A stretch of DNA of 64,000 bases. Source: Diphasiastrum complanatum (Eukaryota > Streptophyta > Lycopodiopsida > Lycopodiales > Lycopodiaceae). Position numbers and translations under genes: made by a program. This document shows positions 55,349 through 64,000 of the stretch, one piece after another (position 1 is the first letter of the stretch; each line of letters begins with the position of its first letter). Under the pieces are notes generated by a model. It was given only the letters and a program-made list of their open reading frames with translations. It was not told the DNA's origin and made no database searches. The stretch lies in assembly GCA_029204225.1 (NCBI GenBank), contig CM055096.1, positions 62,352,957 through 62,416,956 on the forward strand, in the 5' to 3' direction.

Positions 55349-55710
55349 GTCCTTTTCTCTCAATAGAATCTATATTATGCAATGCTTCTGGCTGTTAAAA
55401 AGTAAATGCCTTGTTGTTCCACTTGGAACATAGCTCCCATGTTCCCTTTGCGACTAGTTCTCTAAAATGACATTTGTTACAATTATAATTTCAATTCTTC
55501 TTTGCATTAGTTGAGATACCCATTTTCCTTTTTGTTATTTATTTGAGCAGTGCCTTTAGAGTTTGCTGTCATTTGCTGTGCACTGCACACACAAATGATG
55601 TCCATAAATGCTTTGCGACTGCCAGGAGTGGTGTTGTAGAAGGATAAGCTGTAGAGCAATCCGGTCGGCAGTCTTCTTCTTTAGTGATATTTGTCATTTG
55701 ATATATGCAG

Positions 55711-55820
55711 GCTTTGCAATATCTAAGTGGTCAAGGATTATCGTCATCCTCTGGTGGAAGCACTGGTTTGACTGGAAATGCTGATAGTGGTGGGATGTCA
55801 AGAGCTGTGATAAAAGAAAG
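55711..55820 (+). CDS. EXO70A: EXO70A exon
   Basis: Starts after ATATATGCAG and ends before GTTAGG. It encodes ALQYLSGQGLSSSSGGSTGL, then a Gly/Ser-rich loop and SRAVIKER. The Ser/Gly loop is the variable linker seen here in EXO70A1-like proteins. The following codon is split and completed at 55958 (R-F-K). Confidence 0.88.
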
Positions 55821-55957
55821 GTTAGGCCTTGGAAAGCCTTCGGAGTTATGAGAAGTGATAGAATACTGTAGTGGCTTGTTCAGTTCTTGTTGAATCTTTT
55901 TTGTGAGTTGAGCTTTGAATCTGTTCATGAAAAAACATTTGCTGTGATTGAAAACAG

Positions 55958-56104
55958 ATTCAAAAATTTCAATCTCCTATTTGAAGAATTGCACCAAAAG
56001 CAGACTCAATGGACCATTCCTGATAGCGAGTTACGTGAGGCAGTTCGATTGGCAATCGCAGAAGTTCTCTTGCCAGCTTATCGCAACTTTTTAAGGCGTT
56101 ACAG
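55958..56104 (+). CDS. EXO70A: EXO70A exon
   Basis: The acceptor is AAACAG and the donor GTACTT. It encodes FKNFNLLFEELHQKQTQWTI, PDSELREAVRLAIAEVLLPA and YRNFLRRY. A 6.6-kb intron carrying a TRIM and a Copia element separates it from the terminal exon. Confidence 0.93.
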
Positions 56105-56284
56105 GTACTTGCTTGCTTTTATTTTAAGAATTGCAGATTGTCAGCAGTGTTTGGAACAGGTCCTGAACGGCACTCCATACGGTACTTGCACTTCCTTTTA
56201 TATTTGTTTTTCATTTTGTTTTGTATAGGTAAAGAGTCACTGTTTGATATTATTTTATATAGTTCACCTTCTGTAAAACTACAC

Positions 56285-56428
56285 TGTTAGAAATCCATAA
56301 ATCATAATATGGATGGACAGACTAGGATTCGAACCCAAGACCTCCCTCATACGGGATGAGATGCTCTACCACTGAGCTATCCGCCCTGTTTGATAGTTCT
56401 CTCTAGCGTGTGGATTGTTATTCCAACA
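56285..56428 (-). repeat. TRIM 3' LTR
   Basis: 144 bp, TGTTAG...CCAACA; carries the tRNA-like segment 56314-56386. Confidence 0.93.
56314..56386 (-). other. tRNA-like cloverleaf in TRIM 3' LTR
   Basis: 73 nt on the minus strand. The acceptor GGGCGGA pairs with TCTGTCC in all seven positions (two G-U). The D arm is GCTC/GAGC, with A box TAGCTCAGTGG (56369-56379). The anticodon stem TCTCA/TGAGG encloses loop TCCCGTA. The T arm TTGGG/CCTAG encloses TTCGAAT, with B box GGTTCGAATCC (56325-56335). The A-to-B spacing of 44 matches real tRNAs. The conserved U33 is C, so decoding is unlikely. The anticodon position reads CCG. Confidence 0.85.
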
Positions 56429-56529
56429 CGCCCCCTCAAGCCACACTTGGTTGGGGTCTTAGCTGTCACCTGCCCCACAACTTGGGCCACCTAACCATGG
56501 CTTTGACACCATGAACTGTTAGGTCTAAC

Positions 56530-56544
56530 TTGGCTCTGATACCA
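56530..56544 (-). other. TRIM primer-binding site
   Basis: TGGTATCAGAGCCAA on the minus strand, complementary to the 3' end of plant initiator tRNA-Met and directly beside the LTR. A second, degenerate copy (TGGCTTTGACACCATG on +) lies at about 56498-56513. Confidence 0.9.
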
Positions 56545-56688
56545 TGTTAGAAATCCATAAATCATAATATGGATGGACAGACTAGGATTCGAACCCAAGA
56601 CCTCCCTCATACCGGATGGGATGCTCTACCACTGAGCTATCCGCCCTGTTTGATAGTTCTCTCTAGAGTGTGGATTGATATTCCAACA
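56545..56688 (-). repeat. TRIM 5' LTR
   Basis: 144 bp, abuts the primer-binding site; carries the tRNA-like segment 56574-56646. Confidence 0.93.
56574..56646 (-). other. tRNA-like cloverleaf in TRIM 5' LTR
   Basis: Same structure, 260 bases away. A box 56629-56639, B box 56585-56595, both unchanged. The anticodon loop is TCCGGTA (again C33) and one anticodon-stem pair is lost. No run of four T occurs on the minus strand from here to the far end of the element. The first such run, at 56275-56278, lies just outside it. Confidence 0.85.
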
Positions 56689-56696
56689 TACACTAA

Positions 56697-56783
56697 TGTA
56701 AGAAAGCAAGAGTCAAGTCACCAAGATCTAGCTATCAATCAATCTCCACAAGAAACAAGAGAGAAGAGGCTGGGCGCCCAGCT

Positions 56784-56830
<47 letters not shown>

Positions 56831-57091
56831 ACAACAAGAGCAATGCTTAGCCAAACTGAAAAATGTGACACAATAAGCCAATATGTACTCTACCTACTTA
56901 CTGATTGTAGGGCACCCCCAAAAGTCAACATAGGACCCATGAGTCAGTACATGACCAAAATTGGGTCCAATTAAACTTAAGACAAACTTAAGATGGCCTA
57001 AATAACTAAATACACATGGTTACACAAATCTCGACCTTTTGGGTCAAAGTAACCTATGGATTAACTTCAGCATAGTCATTTATTTCTAACA
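56697..57091 (-). repeat. L 3' LTR
   Basis: 395 bp. Its right 200 bases (TAGGGCAC..CCAAAAGTCAACATAGG ... TTTATTTCTAACA) match 61345-61564 closely; the right copy has a short extra segment near 61378-61400. Confidence 0.85.
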
Positions 57092-57124
57092 ACCTCCTTC
57101 AATGCAGAAAAACTGAAATCTTCA

Positions 57125-60100
57125 CTATGTAATAAAACCACCACGTGGTATTAAATTTAAAGCTTTGCATAAAGCTTCAAATCTGACTCTAGGCAACGCC
57201 TTAGTGAAAAGGTCCGAAATATTATCCTCTGTGGGACAATACTCAAGTAAAATGTCGCCATCATGAAGTCTCTCCCGAACAAAGTGATAATGGATCTCGA
57301 TGTGCTTCGTCCTCGCATGAAAAACAGGATTTCGTGCAATGGCAATAGCACTCTGACTATCACTCAAGATAAGAGTGGCTGAGGGCTCGCCAATCTTCAT
57401 GTCAACAAGTAGTCTTCTCAGCCATAAACACTCCGTTGTGGCTGAAAATATCGCTCTATATTCTGCCTCACTAGAAGAAGTAGCAACAGTGGGCTGCTTT
57501 GTACTTGACCAAGAAATTGCAGAATCTCCATAGAAAAAGCAATGTCCACTTGTAGAGCGGCTAGTGTCTTGATCTCCAACCCAATCCGAGTCACTAAAAC
57601 CAACCAAACATGCATCATCACAAGCAGGAAAAACCAGTCCATGACTTCTTGTTCCTTGAGGATGTCGAAAGATCCTCTTCAACACTTTCCAATGTGATGT
57701 CATCGGGGCATGCATGAATTGACTCATGAGTGAGAATGGTTCACCATCACCTTGACTACTCAATTTTAGGCCTGTCTCCATAGGTGTAGCAACCGGCTTG
57801 CAATCTTCCATCTTCACTTCAAAATCTGCCCAATGTAGTGTTCTTGAGAGATGAAAATTCCAGCCCCTTCTTGTACAAATTCAAGACCAAGATAAAAGTG
57901 CAATAGGCCTAAATCTGAGGTTTCAAAAACCATACCAAGATCAAGTATTACGGCATCAATCTGCTGCTCATTACTTCCCGTAATAATAATATCATCAACA
58001 TAAAGCAAAATAATGACGATATAATCTGAAGTATGTGACATAAAGAGTAGATTCCGTAGGACTGTTAGTAAACCCACGATCACAAAAATAGGCATGTATC
58101 TTTTGATGCACATCCTCGGGGCTTGCTTCAGTCCATAAAGTGCCTTCTTGAGAAGATAAACTTTATCTTCTTGGCCTTCAACCAAAAAACCATCAGGTTG
58201 TTGAAGGTACACTTCCTCATTGAGATCACCATTGAGGAATGCTGTCTTTATGTCAAATTGCCGCAAACGCCAACCAAAATGGGCAACCAAAGAGGTTACT
58301 ACTCTCACGGTAGTCATCCAAGCAGTAGGAGAAAAAGTCTCCTCATAATCAATCCCCTTTTGCTGAGCATACCAGCAATAGAAGATGGTACCAAATCTAG
58401 AAAAACTTCAACATTCACACTATGTGGGCTGTCCCCCTTCAAGATGTGAGTTGGGGCCACCATTAATGAATTCTTTTCATCAAAATGCACATCACGACTA
58501 ACAATAATCTTGTTAGTGCTAAAATTGAACAGCCTATAGCCTTTGCTTCACTACTATAGCCAACAAAAATGCATGTAACTCCTTTACCCTCAAGCTTTGT
58601 ACGAAGTTTATCCGGAACAAAAGCATAGGCCGTACAACCAAAAATGCGAAAGTGAGAGATTGAAGGCTTCTTCCAATACCAAACTTCATAAGGAATTAGT
58701 ACTTTCAATGCTTTAGTAGGACAACGATTGCTTATGTATGCTGCCGTTATAACCGCTTCAGCCCAAGACTTGTGAGGCAGCCCCTTTCCTTTGAGCATGC
58801 AACGGGCCATCTCCATAAGTGTGCGATTCTTTCGCTTGGCAACACCATTTTGATAAGGTGTATAGGGAGTTGTCATTTGATGTAGAATTCCCTTCTCTCG
58901 AAGAAATGCATCGAACGTATTCTTAATGTATTCTCCTCGATCGGTGTGTAGGGTCTTCAAAGAATGCCCAAACTGATTTTCCACCATTGCTAGAAAATCT
59001 TTGAAATGTTGAAAAACTTCCGATTTAGCCTTCATAGGATAGATCCATGTAAAACGGGAAAAGTCATCAATAAAAGTCACAAAATAGATGCACTTTCCAA
59101 TGGATTCGGTCCTCATTGGACCACAAACATCACTATGAACCAAATCAAATTTATCCGTATGCACCCCTCGCATACATGCCCTTTCGGCTGCTCAATAGTA
59201 GGAAAATCTTCTACCATATTAAATGTCTTCAGCTTCTTCAAACTTGCAAAGATGAGATGTCCAAACCTTGCGTGCCACAATTCAACCAACTCCAATGATT
59301 GTGATGTAGAAGCAACAAGACATATAGAGGGAATTCGTCGCTCATAGGTATCCATAATGAATAAGCCAGCATGCATTGTTCCCGAAACAATAATCAAGAG
59401 AGATCTTTTAGGATCCTTGACAAGACACTTATCTTCTTTGAACTCAACAACTAGTCCTTGCTTCAACATAGTTGAAACCGAAAGAAGATTCTTCTTGAGT
59501 CCAGAACATAAAGCACATTCTTAATGTACTTTTCTTCACCATTAGGCAGAATGATGGCTAGAATTCCAATTCCATGAATAGAATAAGATGCATTATCCGC
59601 ACATTGTACCTTGCACTTCCATGAATGCTTCTTTGCGAGAAGTCATATAATGAGTAGCACCACTATCAATCACCCATTCAATGGGCTGAAAATCAGCAAC
59701 TTGCAAAACAGAACCTGAATTTCTCGTAGATGTAGAAGTACTAGTAGAAGCAATATTAGACACAAAAGCATAGTCTTGGTTGAAGAGATCACCACTAGCT
59801 TCAAGCTCTTGCTCCAAAGTAACAAGTGAAGCACTAGTATCAATTCCTTTACTCTCCTCTTTCGCAAGCTTGTTCTTACAATCCTTGATGAAGTGCCCAT
59901 ACTTCTTGCAATAATGGCACTTCCCTTTCTTTTTTTGAGTGTTGACATCTTGACCTCCAATGGGCTTTTGCTCATCCTTGGAAGGAGGCTTCCCCTTTCC
60001 TTTTGACTCGCCTTTGCTTTTGCCTTTCGTGAAGAAAGCTTGATCTTGTTGAGTGTCACTCGCAAAATTTTGCCTCGTTTGCTCCTCTTGAAGAAGCAGC

Positions 60101-60754
60101 CCAACAAGTTCATCAAAGGAGAGTTGATGTCCTCTAAGAGAGATACTCAAAGATGAAGCAAATGGAAGATAAGAGGAAGGTAATGAGCTAAGAGTAATGG
60201 AAACAAATTGAACATCCTCAATTATCTCATCGATATTGAGAAGCTCCTCACGAAGATCCTTGATCTTCATTAAGTGATTGGTCACTTGATCCCCTTCTTA
60301 CATTTTTAACAAAGAAAGCTGATTTCTAAGGTACACCACTCTTGTTGGATTTTTGACTCTATACATAGTATAAAGTGTATCCCACGCACTTTTCACTGCA
60401 AGACCTAATATGAGGTAAGATAGATCTTTTCACAACAAGAGCAACCATAGAATGTGCTTGTGCATCCCTTCTATCCCACTTCTTTTGTTCTTCCGAAGAT
60501 GTAGAAGATGATGATGATGATGATCCACGAGGTGTAGGAGGTGCCAAAGACGGAGGCCTTTTCTCATCACCAATGAGCAAATCCCACAGCCCTTTCGCTA
60601 TGAGAAAATTCTTCATCATGTAACTCCACAAGGAGTAGTTTGTGCCATCCAACTGATCTTCACTAAACAAAGAACCGATAGCTTCCGATTCTTTAGCCAT
60701 TACCTCCAACAAAATTTTAGCTTGTAGTAGATAGAAAAGAGAGCCTTTCCACAA
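57125..60754 (-). pseudogene. L Copia gag-pol, broken
   Basis: Gag: EDQLDGTNYSLWSYMMKNFL near 60680-60620, then a Ser run (60480-60540) and a frame break at about 60360. The frame 60285-59593 has the CCHC knuckle CHYCKKYGHFIKDC and protease WVIDSGATHYMTS. The pre-integrase (LWHARFGHLIFASL, 59469-59113) and integrase (FDLVHSDVCGPM, HTDRGEY, PYQNGVAKRKNRTLM; 59173-58463) follow. A gap loses the linker and the start of RT. RT has LLYVDDIIITGSN at about 57990-57960 (frame 58317-57814). RNase H has FSDSDWVGDQDTSRSTS, SSSEAEYRA and HARTKHIEIHYHFVRE (57817-57125). At least four frame breaks and one internal deletion. Confidence 0.88.
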
Positions 60755-61344
60755 CCAAATCTACTCAAAAAATTTGCAGCAAACAAAGAGCTGAAAGTAG
60801 GAGCACAAGATGTCTTTCAATCTGCAACCAAAGTTCCCAAAAGATAATGGATAGATGGATGTCTTTCTGCACAAAATAACCAGCTCCTTGAAAATTAGGT
60901 TAGCTTCGATTGAAGCCTACACCGAAACCCAAATAAGAAGCCAAATAGTGTGATCAACACACACTCCAATAGGGCTGTTGAAAGCACCCTATTGCTTGCT
61001 GAGAATCTGCAAATTTCTAGCTACAACTTTGACCTAACCCTGAATAGGGTTTGCTGAATTTTGGGCGCCCTCCTACACAAATGCAAACCTGAAAACAAAA
61101 AGAGCAAGATAAGGAGACACCACAACCAAAAATCAGTAACAGGTTTTTGGGTGCCCTCCTCCAAACCAAACTTGCTGAAAACTGGTTGTATAAAAATCAG
61201 ATTTGAGATTCTGATAGATTCTGATTTTTGGGTGCCACAAATTGCTCCTCCAACATCTTTGATGGGCGCCCTCCTTCAACCTGAAAAGAGACAAAAAAGC
61301 TGATCCAAACTCCACTTGGAAAGATAAGCAGTATGCTGAAATTT

Positions 61345-61564
61345 ACTAATTGTAGGGCACACCCAAAAGTCAACATAGGGCCCCTAAACCAAATTAGACC
61401 CCTAAGGGACCCATGAGTCAGTACATGACCAAAATTGGGTCCAACTGAACTTAAGACAACTTAAGATGGCCTAAATAACTAAATACACATGGTTACACAA
61501 ATCTCGACCTTTTGGGTCAAAGTAACCTATGGATTAACTTCAGCATAGTCATTTATTTCTAACA
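61345..61564 (-). repeat. L 5' LTR, truncated
   Basis: Homologous to the right part of 56697-57091 and ends with the same TTTCTAACA. The target duplication ACTAA follows. Confidence 0.85.
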
Positions 61565-61839
61565 ACTAATGCATAGTTCCCCCATGTCATAGAAATCTGT
61601 TCTGAAATGAAACGAGTTTTGGAACGTGGGTAGCTTCTTTGTCTTTTTTCAAACGTTTCTTTTTTTGGTTTTTTATAAGAATTCTAGACTGATTTTAATA
61701 TGGGTGTGCATGGGGCAGCCTTCAAGCGGTTCAGTTCACAGAAAACATTTTTATGTCAAACGGCACGGATAGGGCCTAGGAAGATAACGAGGCAAATTGG
61801 CACAGACATAAGCATTTACAGATAGACCTAGGTTTTCAG

Positions 61840-61840
<1 letters not shown>

Positions 61841-61892
<52 letters not shown>
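61841..61892 (+). repeat. (GA)n microsatellite
   Basis: About 52 bases of GA dinucleotide in the last intron. Confidence 0.95.
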
Positions 61893-61894
<2 letters not shown>

Positions 61895-62125
61895 CAAGCA
61901 AGCTTTATTAACGTCTTTTGGGCACTCGTGGGTGCATAAGACCAAAAAGAAAATATGTACAAGCAACAGCGGGAGCATCATCCATAGGAGCACATAGCCG
62001 TAAAATTCTATAAACTAGCTACGAATGAAAGTAGAACAAAGCAAAAGTGACATAAGCCCACAACTTGGGCCAGGTATAACAGAAGAACTACAGAAAAAGT
62101 ACCAATGCCCACAACCTGGGCTAGG

Positions 62126-62127
<2 letters not shown>

Positions 62128-62171
<44 letters not shown>
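62128..62171 (+). repeat. (GA)n microsatellite
   Basis: About 44 bases of GA dinucleotide, 235 bp from the previous run. Confidence 0.95.
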
Positions 62172-62174
<3 letters not shown>

Positions 62175-62684
62175 CTGGGTCTCTTTTTGAATGTTTATTT
62201 TAACTGTAATTAGCTGAGAGTATGGAATAGTTTTCTCCTCCCACTAATTATCTCCCAAAAAGTTTTGAAGTAGTGAAATGTAGTTTCTCTGCACAGAATT
62301 ATGGTTTTTTTGCTGCCCATGAAAGGCTTTAAGGCTTTGGCTATGAAAAAGTTTGAAAATAAAGTGATTTAATTCCCGAACTCGTTATGTACGTACGGAA
62401 TGCATTCCATTCCATACATGCGGAACGGTATGTTCTGAACCAAAAAGTTTTTAACGGGTATCTATGCCTCACATTTTGTATCAAAGTTGTTTCTTATTTT
62501 TTAGTTTTCACATTCCATAAAGTAAAAAGGTAAATTTATTTCTGTTAAGTGTTCTGCACGTACAGAACAAATTTCTTTTCATACGTATAGGGGCAAAGGT
62601 TTTTGGAGTGTGTATCCTTTGGAGTTTTGATAGTTAGGCTAGGTTTGTCATATTTCCTTCACTTACTGTTTTATGTGTTGATAG

Positions 62685-62802
62685 TTCCATATTGGACAAT
62701 GGGAAGAACCCTCAAAAGTACATGAAATACTCACCGGAAGATCTCGAGCGACTACTTGGAGAATTTTTTGAGGGAAAATTCAAGGGTGATCAACGGCGGT
62801 GA
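62685..62802 (+). CDS. EXO70A: EXO70A terminal exon with stop codon
   Basis: After an acceptor ending TTGATAG the exon encodes SSILDNGKNPQKYMKYSPED, LERLLGEFFEGKFKGDQRR and TGA. The basic C-terminus fits the family's phosphoinositide-binding end. The first residues (RSSIL) differ from the usual FGPLVE, so the acceptor could be a few bases off. The rest is clear. Confidence 0.9.
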
Positions 62803-64000
62803 AGGTCCTTTAGGAATGAATGAAATGAAGTGTGCTTCTTGCAACCAGAGGCATATTAACTGTGGATAAAATAGTGCAGATTATTGTTGTTGGCGTTGGA
62901 GGTGAGCATCAATCCAGAGGCTGTTTATAAATACGGATCAGTTTTGGCTCCAAATGCTTGGCCCTGAAATGATTAGTGATGATGCATCCTATTTGAAGGG
63001 CGCCCAGTAAAAGTTCAACAGGACTTCTTCAAATGCTTGTTTGACTGCACCATGCTAATTGGTGGATGAATATAGGAAATCTTTCTGATTGAAGGACAAT
63101 ACTGGAGTTGACGCACAAATTTGACAAGTATTTGGTGAGGTCACTATAATGCATCCTTTTCCTTATGTAGAGGTAAAGTTTTAGACTATCTTTCAAGTTT
63201 TTTGTTGTTGTTCTATTACATGTGTGTTCTCATCAATGCTCTTAATAGCATTTGTCAAAATAGTTCTATTGCTGATCTATATCGTCTGAATTAAATTCTC
63301 AACCTGTTAAGGTGAACATGGTTTACAAAGTCATCGAACAATCATGTCATTGTGTACTATTGCTTATATGCTATGGTTTTAAGAGTGGTAAGAAAGGCAA
63401 AATCCAGTTGGGTCTTCCAACTTTTATATTGCCTTCAAGAATGGCTGAGAGAATGTCTTGTGCATATTTATGATGGCCTCAATTATAACTGCAAGCTGTA
63501 TATGGATTGCAAAAGAATCAGGAATGTGATGTTGAGAGCTCAAATATTTGTCAGTACATTTTGATATGCAGCTGCTTTAGCATTGCAAAAGTAACCTTAG
63601 CATTTTGGTTTTTTTTTATAATGAAATGTGTTCTGTAGGTTTTGGTTAGTCTCTTGGAATGTATGTTCTTGCTCGTTGGAGTACTCAGGAGTGTGTCAGC
63701 CAATCTATTCTTCAAAATAACTCATTAAACTAATCAATAAAATAGAAACATTAGTAATCTAAAAGAGAGATTTGAAGACTCCACATGCAGCAAACAAGGG
63801 TGGAGAACACGAAATGGAAAAGGGATTCTGATGAGTTTACTACAATGAGCTCCTTGATTTGGCACTGCCTTATTCACTAGATTTAAAGTTTACTAGTCTG
63901 TCACATTAGGGAAATTTGTATAGAAGTCGTGCAAGTGACACATCGAAAATTTTTCTCTCATCAATCTTATCTTTCCTATTCCAAATTCATTCACCATTAT
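62803..64000 (+). other. probable EXO70A 3' UTR and downstream flank
   Basis: No conserved ORF. AATAAA-like words occur (for example ATCAATAAAATAG near 63733) but the poly(A) site cannot be fixed. The ORF at 63352-63564 shows no motif. Confidence 0.45.

Larger units (their letters stand above)
56285..56688 (-). mobile_element. TRIM (404 bp) with tRNA-like LTRs
   Basis: Two 144-bp LTRs (56285-56428 and 56545-56688; TGTTAGAAATCC...TATTCCAACA) flank 116 bp. On the minus strand the internal piece starts with primer site TGGTATCAGAGCCAA (complement of 56530-56544), matching plant initiator tRNA-Met. It ends with a purine tract (complement of CGCCCCCTC at 56429-56437). The target duplication TACAC is exact (56280-56284 and 56689-56693). 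There is no coding capacity. The LTRs differ at about six positions. These are the defining traits of a terminal-repeat retrotransposon in miniature, which depends on another element's enzymes. Each LTR holds a full tRNA-like cloverleaf. Confidence 0.93.
56697..61564 (-). mobile_element. L: minus-strand Copia, nearly complete but inactive
   Basis: The left (3') LTR is 56697-57091 (TGTAAGAAAGCAAG...TTTCTAACA) and the right (5') LTR fragment is about 61345-61564. The target duplication ACTAA is exact (56692-56696 and 61565-61569). A polypurine tract (complement of ACCTCCTTCAATGC) adjoins the left LTR. About 175 bp of the 5' LTR and the primer site are missing. The left LTR contains a (GA)n run (about 56786-56821) and a GGGCGCCC palindrome. 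The gag-pol frame is broken in several places. Confidence 0.9.
61570..62684 (+). other. rest of the last intron
   Basis: No protein-coding remnants. Two (GA)n runs (61841-61892 and 62128-62171) flank a segment with two CCCACAAC(T/C)(T/G)GGGC words (about 62057 and 62107) that resemble the TRIM internal region. GGAAC/GTTCC-rich patches occur near 61600 and 62395-62440. The acceptor of the terminal exon ends at 62684. Confidence 0.5.
1609..62802 (+). other. EXO70A: EXO70A-type exocyst gene, locus span (5' partial)
   Basis: Exon order here is 1609-1890, 7146-7284, 7515-7727, 54605-54810, 54945-55145, 55249-55348, 55711-55820, 55958-56104 and 62685-62802. The joined frame is open for 504 residues and ends in TGA. 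The protein matches the Exo70 C-terminal helical-rod family (recognised motifs: GKIGNWIQFMR, SPEKLFVLLDMYE, DGTVHPLTSYVINYVKFLF, LFLMNNMHYIVRSVRRSEA, DDWVQRHRRIVQQHA, NPQKYMKYSPEDLERLLGE). EXO70 is the exocyst subunit that binds plasma-membrane phosphoinositides and tethers secretory vesicles; it has no enzymatic centre. It resembles the A clade more than the short, mostly intronless EXO70 clades, but the exact paralogue cannot be named. Arabidopsis EXO70A1 is about 638 residues, so roughly 160 N-terminal residues lie upstream. The splice sites and frame look intact despite about 58 kb of intron, so I read it as functional. Confidence 0.9.

Noticed and set aside
56317-56640. Two functional nuclear tRNA genes
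   Set aside because: The cloverleaf is good, but both copies are inside TRIM LTRs, have C instead of U33, differ in the anticodon and have no T-run terminator nearby.
61751-62213. ORFs with Ser-Leu or Arg-Glu repeats
   Set aside because: Created by the (GA)n microsatellites, which are open in all frames.
1609-62802. EXO70A as a pseudogene broken by transposons
   Set aside because: All insertions lie in introns; the nine exons keep frame, splice sites and conserved motifs, and their summed length is an exact number of codons.
1-64000. CRISPR arrays, bacterial operons or plasmid features
   Set aside because: Introns, plant LTR elements and an EXO70 gene show this is a plant nuclear sequence; the repeats seen are LTRs, leader repeats and microsatellites.

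Overview
This window is nuclear DNA of a flowering plant. It covers most of one host gene on the + strand, an EXO70A-type exocyst subunit, whose introns are packed with nested LTR retrotransposons. Nine coding exons can be placed between 1609 and 62802. All have canonical GT/AG borders, the phases agree throughout, and together they give 504 residues plus a stop codon. The first exons, about 160 N-terminal residues, lie before base 1. Three introns are very long: 1891-7145 (5.3 kb), 7728-54604 (46.9 kb) and 56105-62684 (6.6 kb). The species cannot be named from this sequence. Heavy intron growth by Ty1/copia and Ty3/gypsy elements suits many large plant genomes.

Layout. 1-1608: end of an upstream intron. 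1891-7145: Copia remnants on both strands (M, C) and a small non-autonomous LTR element (D). 7728-9977: unassigned intron with one possible solo LTR. 9978-21039: Copia B (minus strand, decayed), split by a young intact Copia A (12644-17972) with a 1394-codon ORF. 21040-26413: decayed + strand Gypsy I, holding a solo LTR with a perfect target duplication, then the 5' half of minus-strand Gypsy H. 26414-28190: a LINE fragment and an unexplained 391-codon ORF. 28191-38091: Gypsy J (+, deleted), split by a young minus-strand chromodomain Gypsy K (30277-36358). 38092-41504: AT-rich intron with telomere-like repeats and an isolated exon-like ORF. 41505-46000: Gypsy G, which keeps gag, protease and chromodomain but shows no polymerase. 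46001-52668: Gypsy F (+), interrupted by E (47167-51003), with part of its reverse transcriptase inverted in place. 53040-54065: Copia fragment N. 56285-56688: a 404-bp TRIM whose LTRs each carry a complete tRNA-like cloverleaf. 56697-61564: Copia L. 62803-64000: probable 3' UTR and flank.

The recognisable younger elements (A, K, G, L, D, E, TRIM) all lie antisense to the host gene. The + strand elements (C, F, I, J) are older and broken. This is what would be expected if sense insertions with strong poly(A) signals are removed from introns. The most unusual item is the TRIM at 56285-56688. Its LTRs hold intact A and B boxes at tRNA spacing, in the element's own orientation, much as Cassandra TRIMs carry 5S rRNA.
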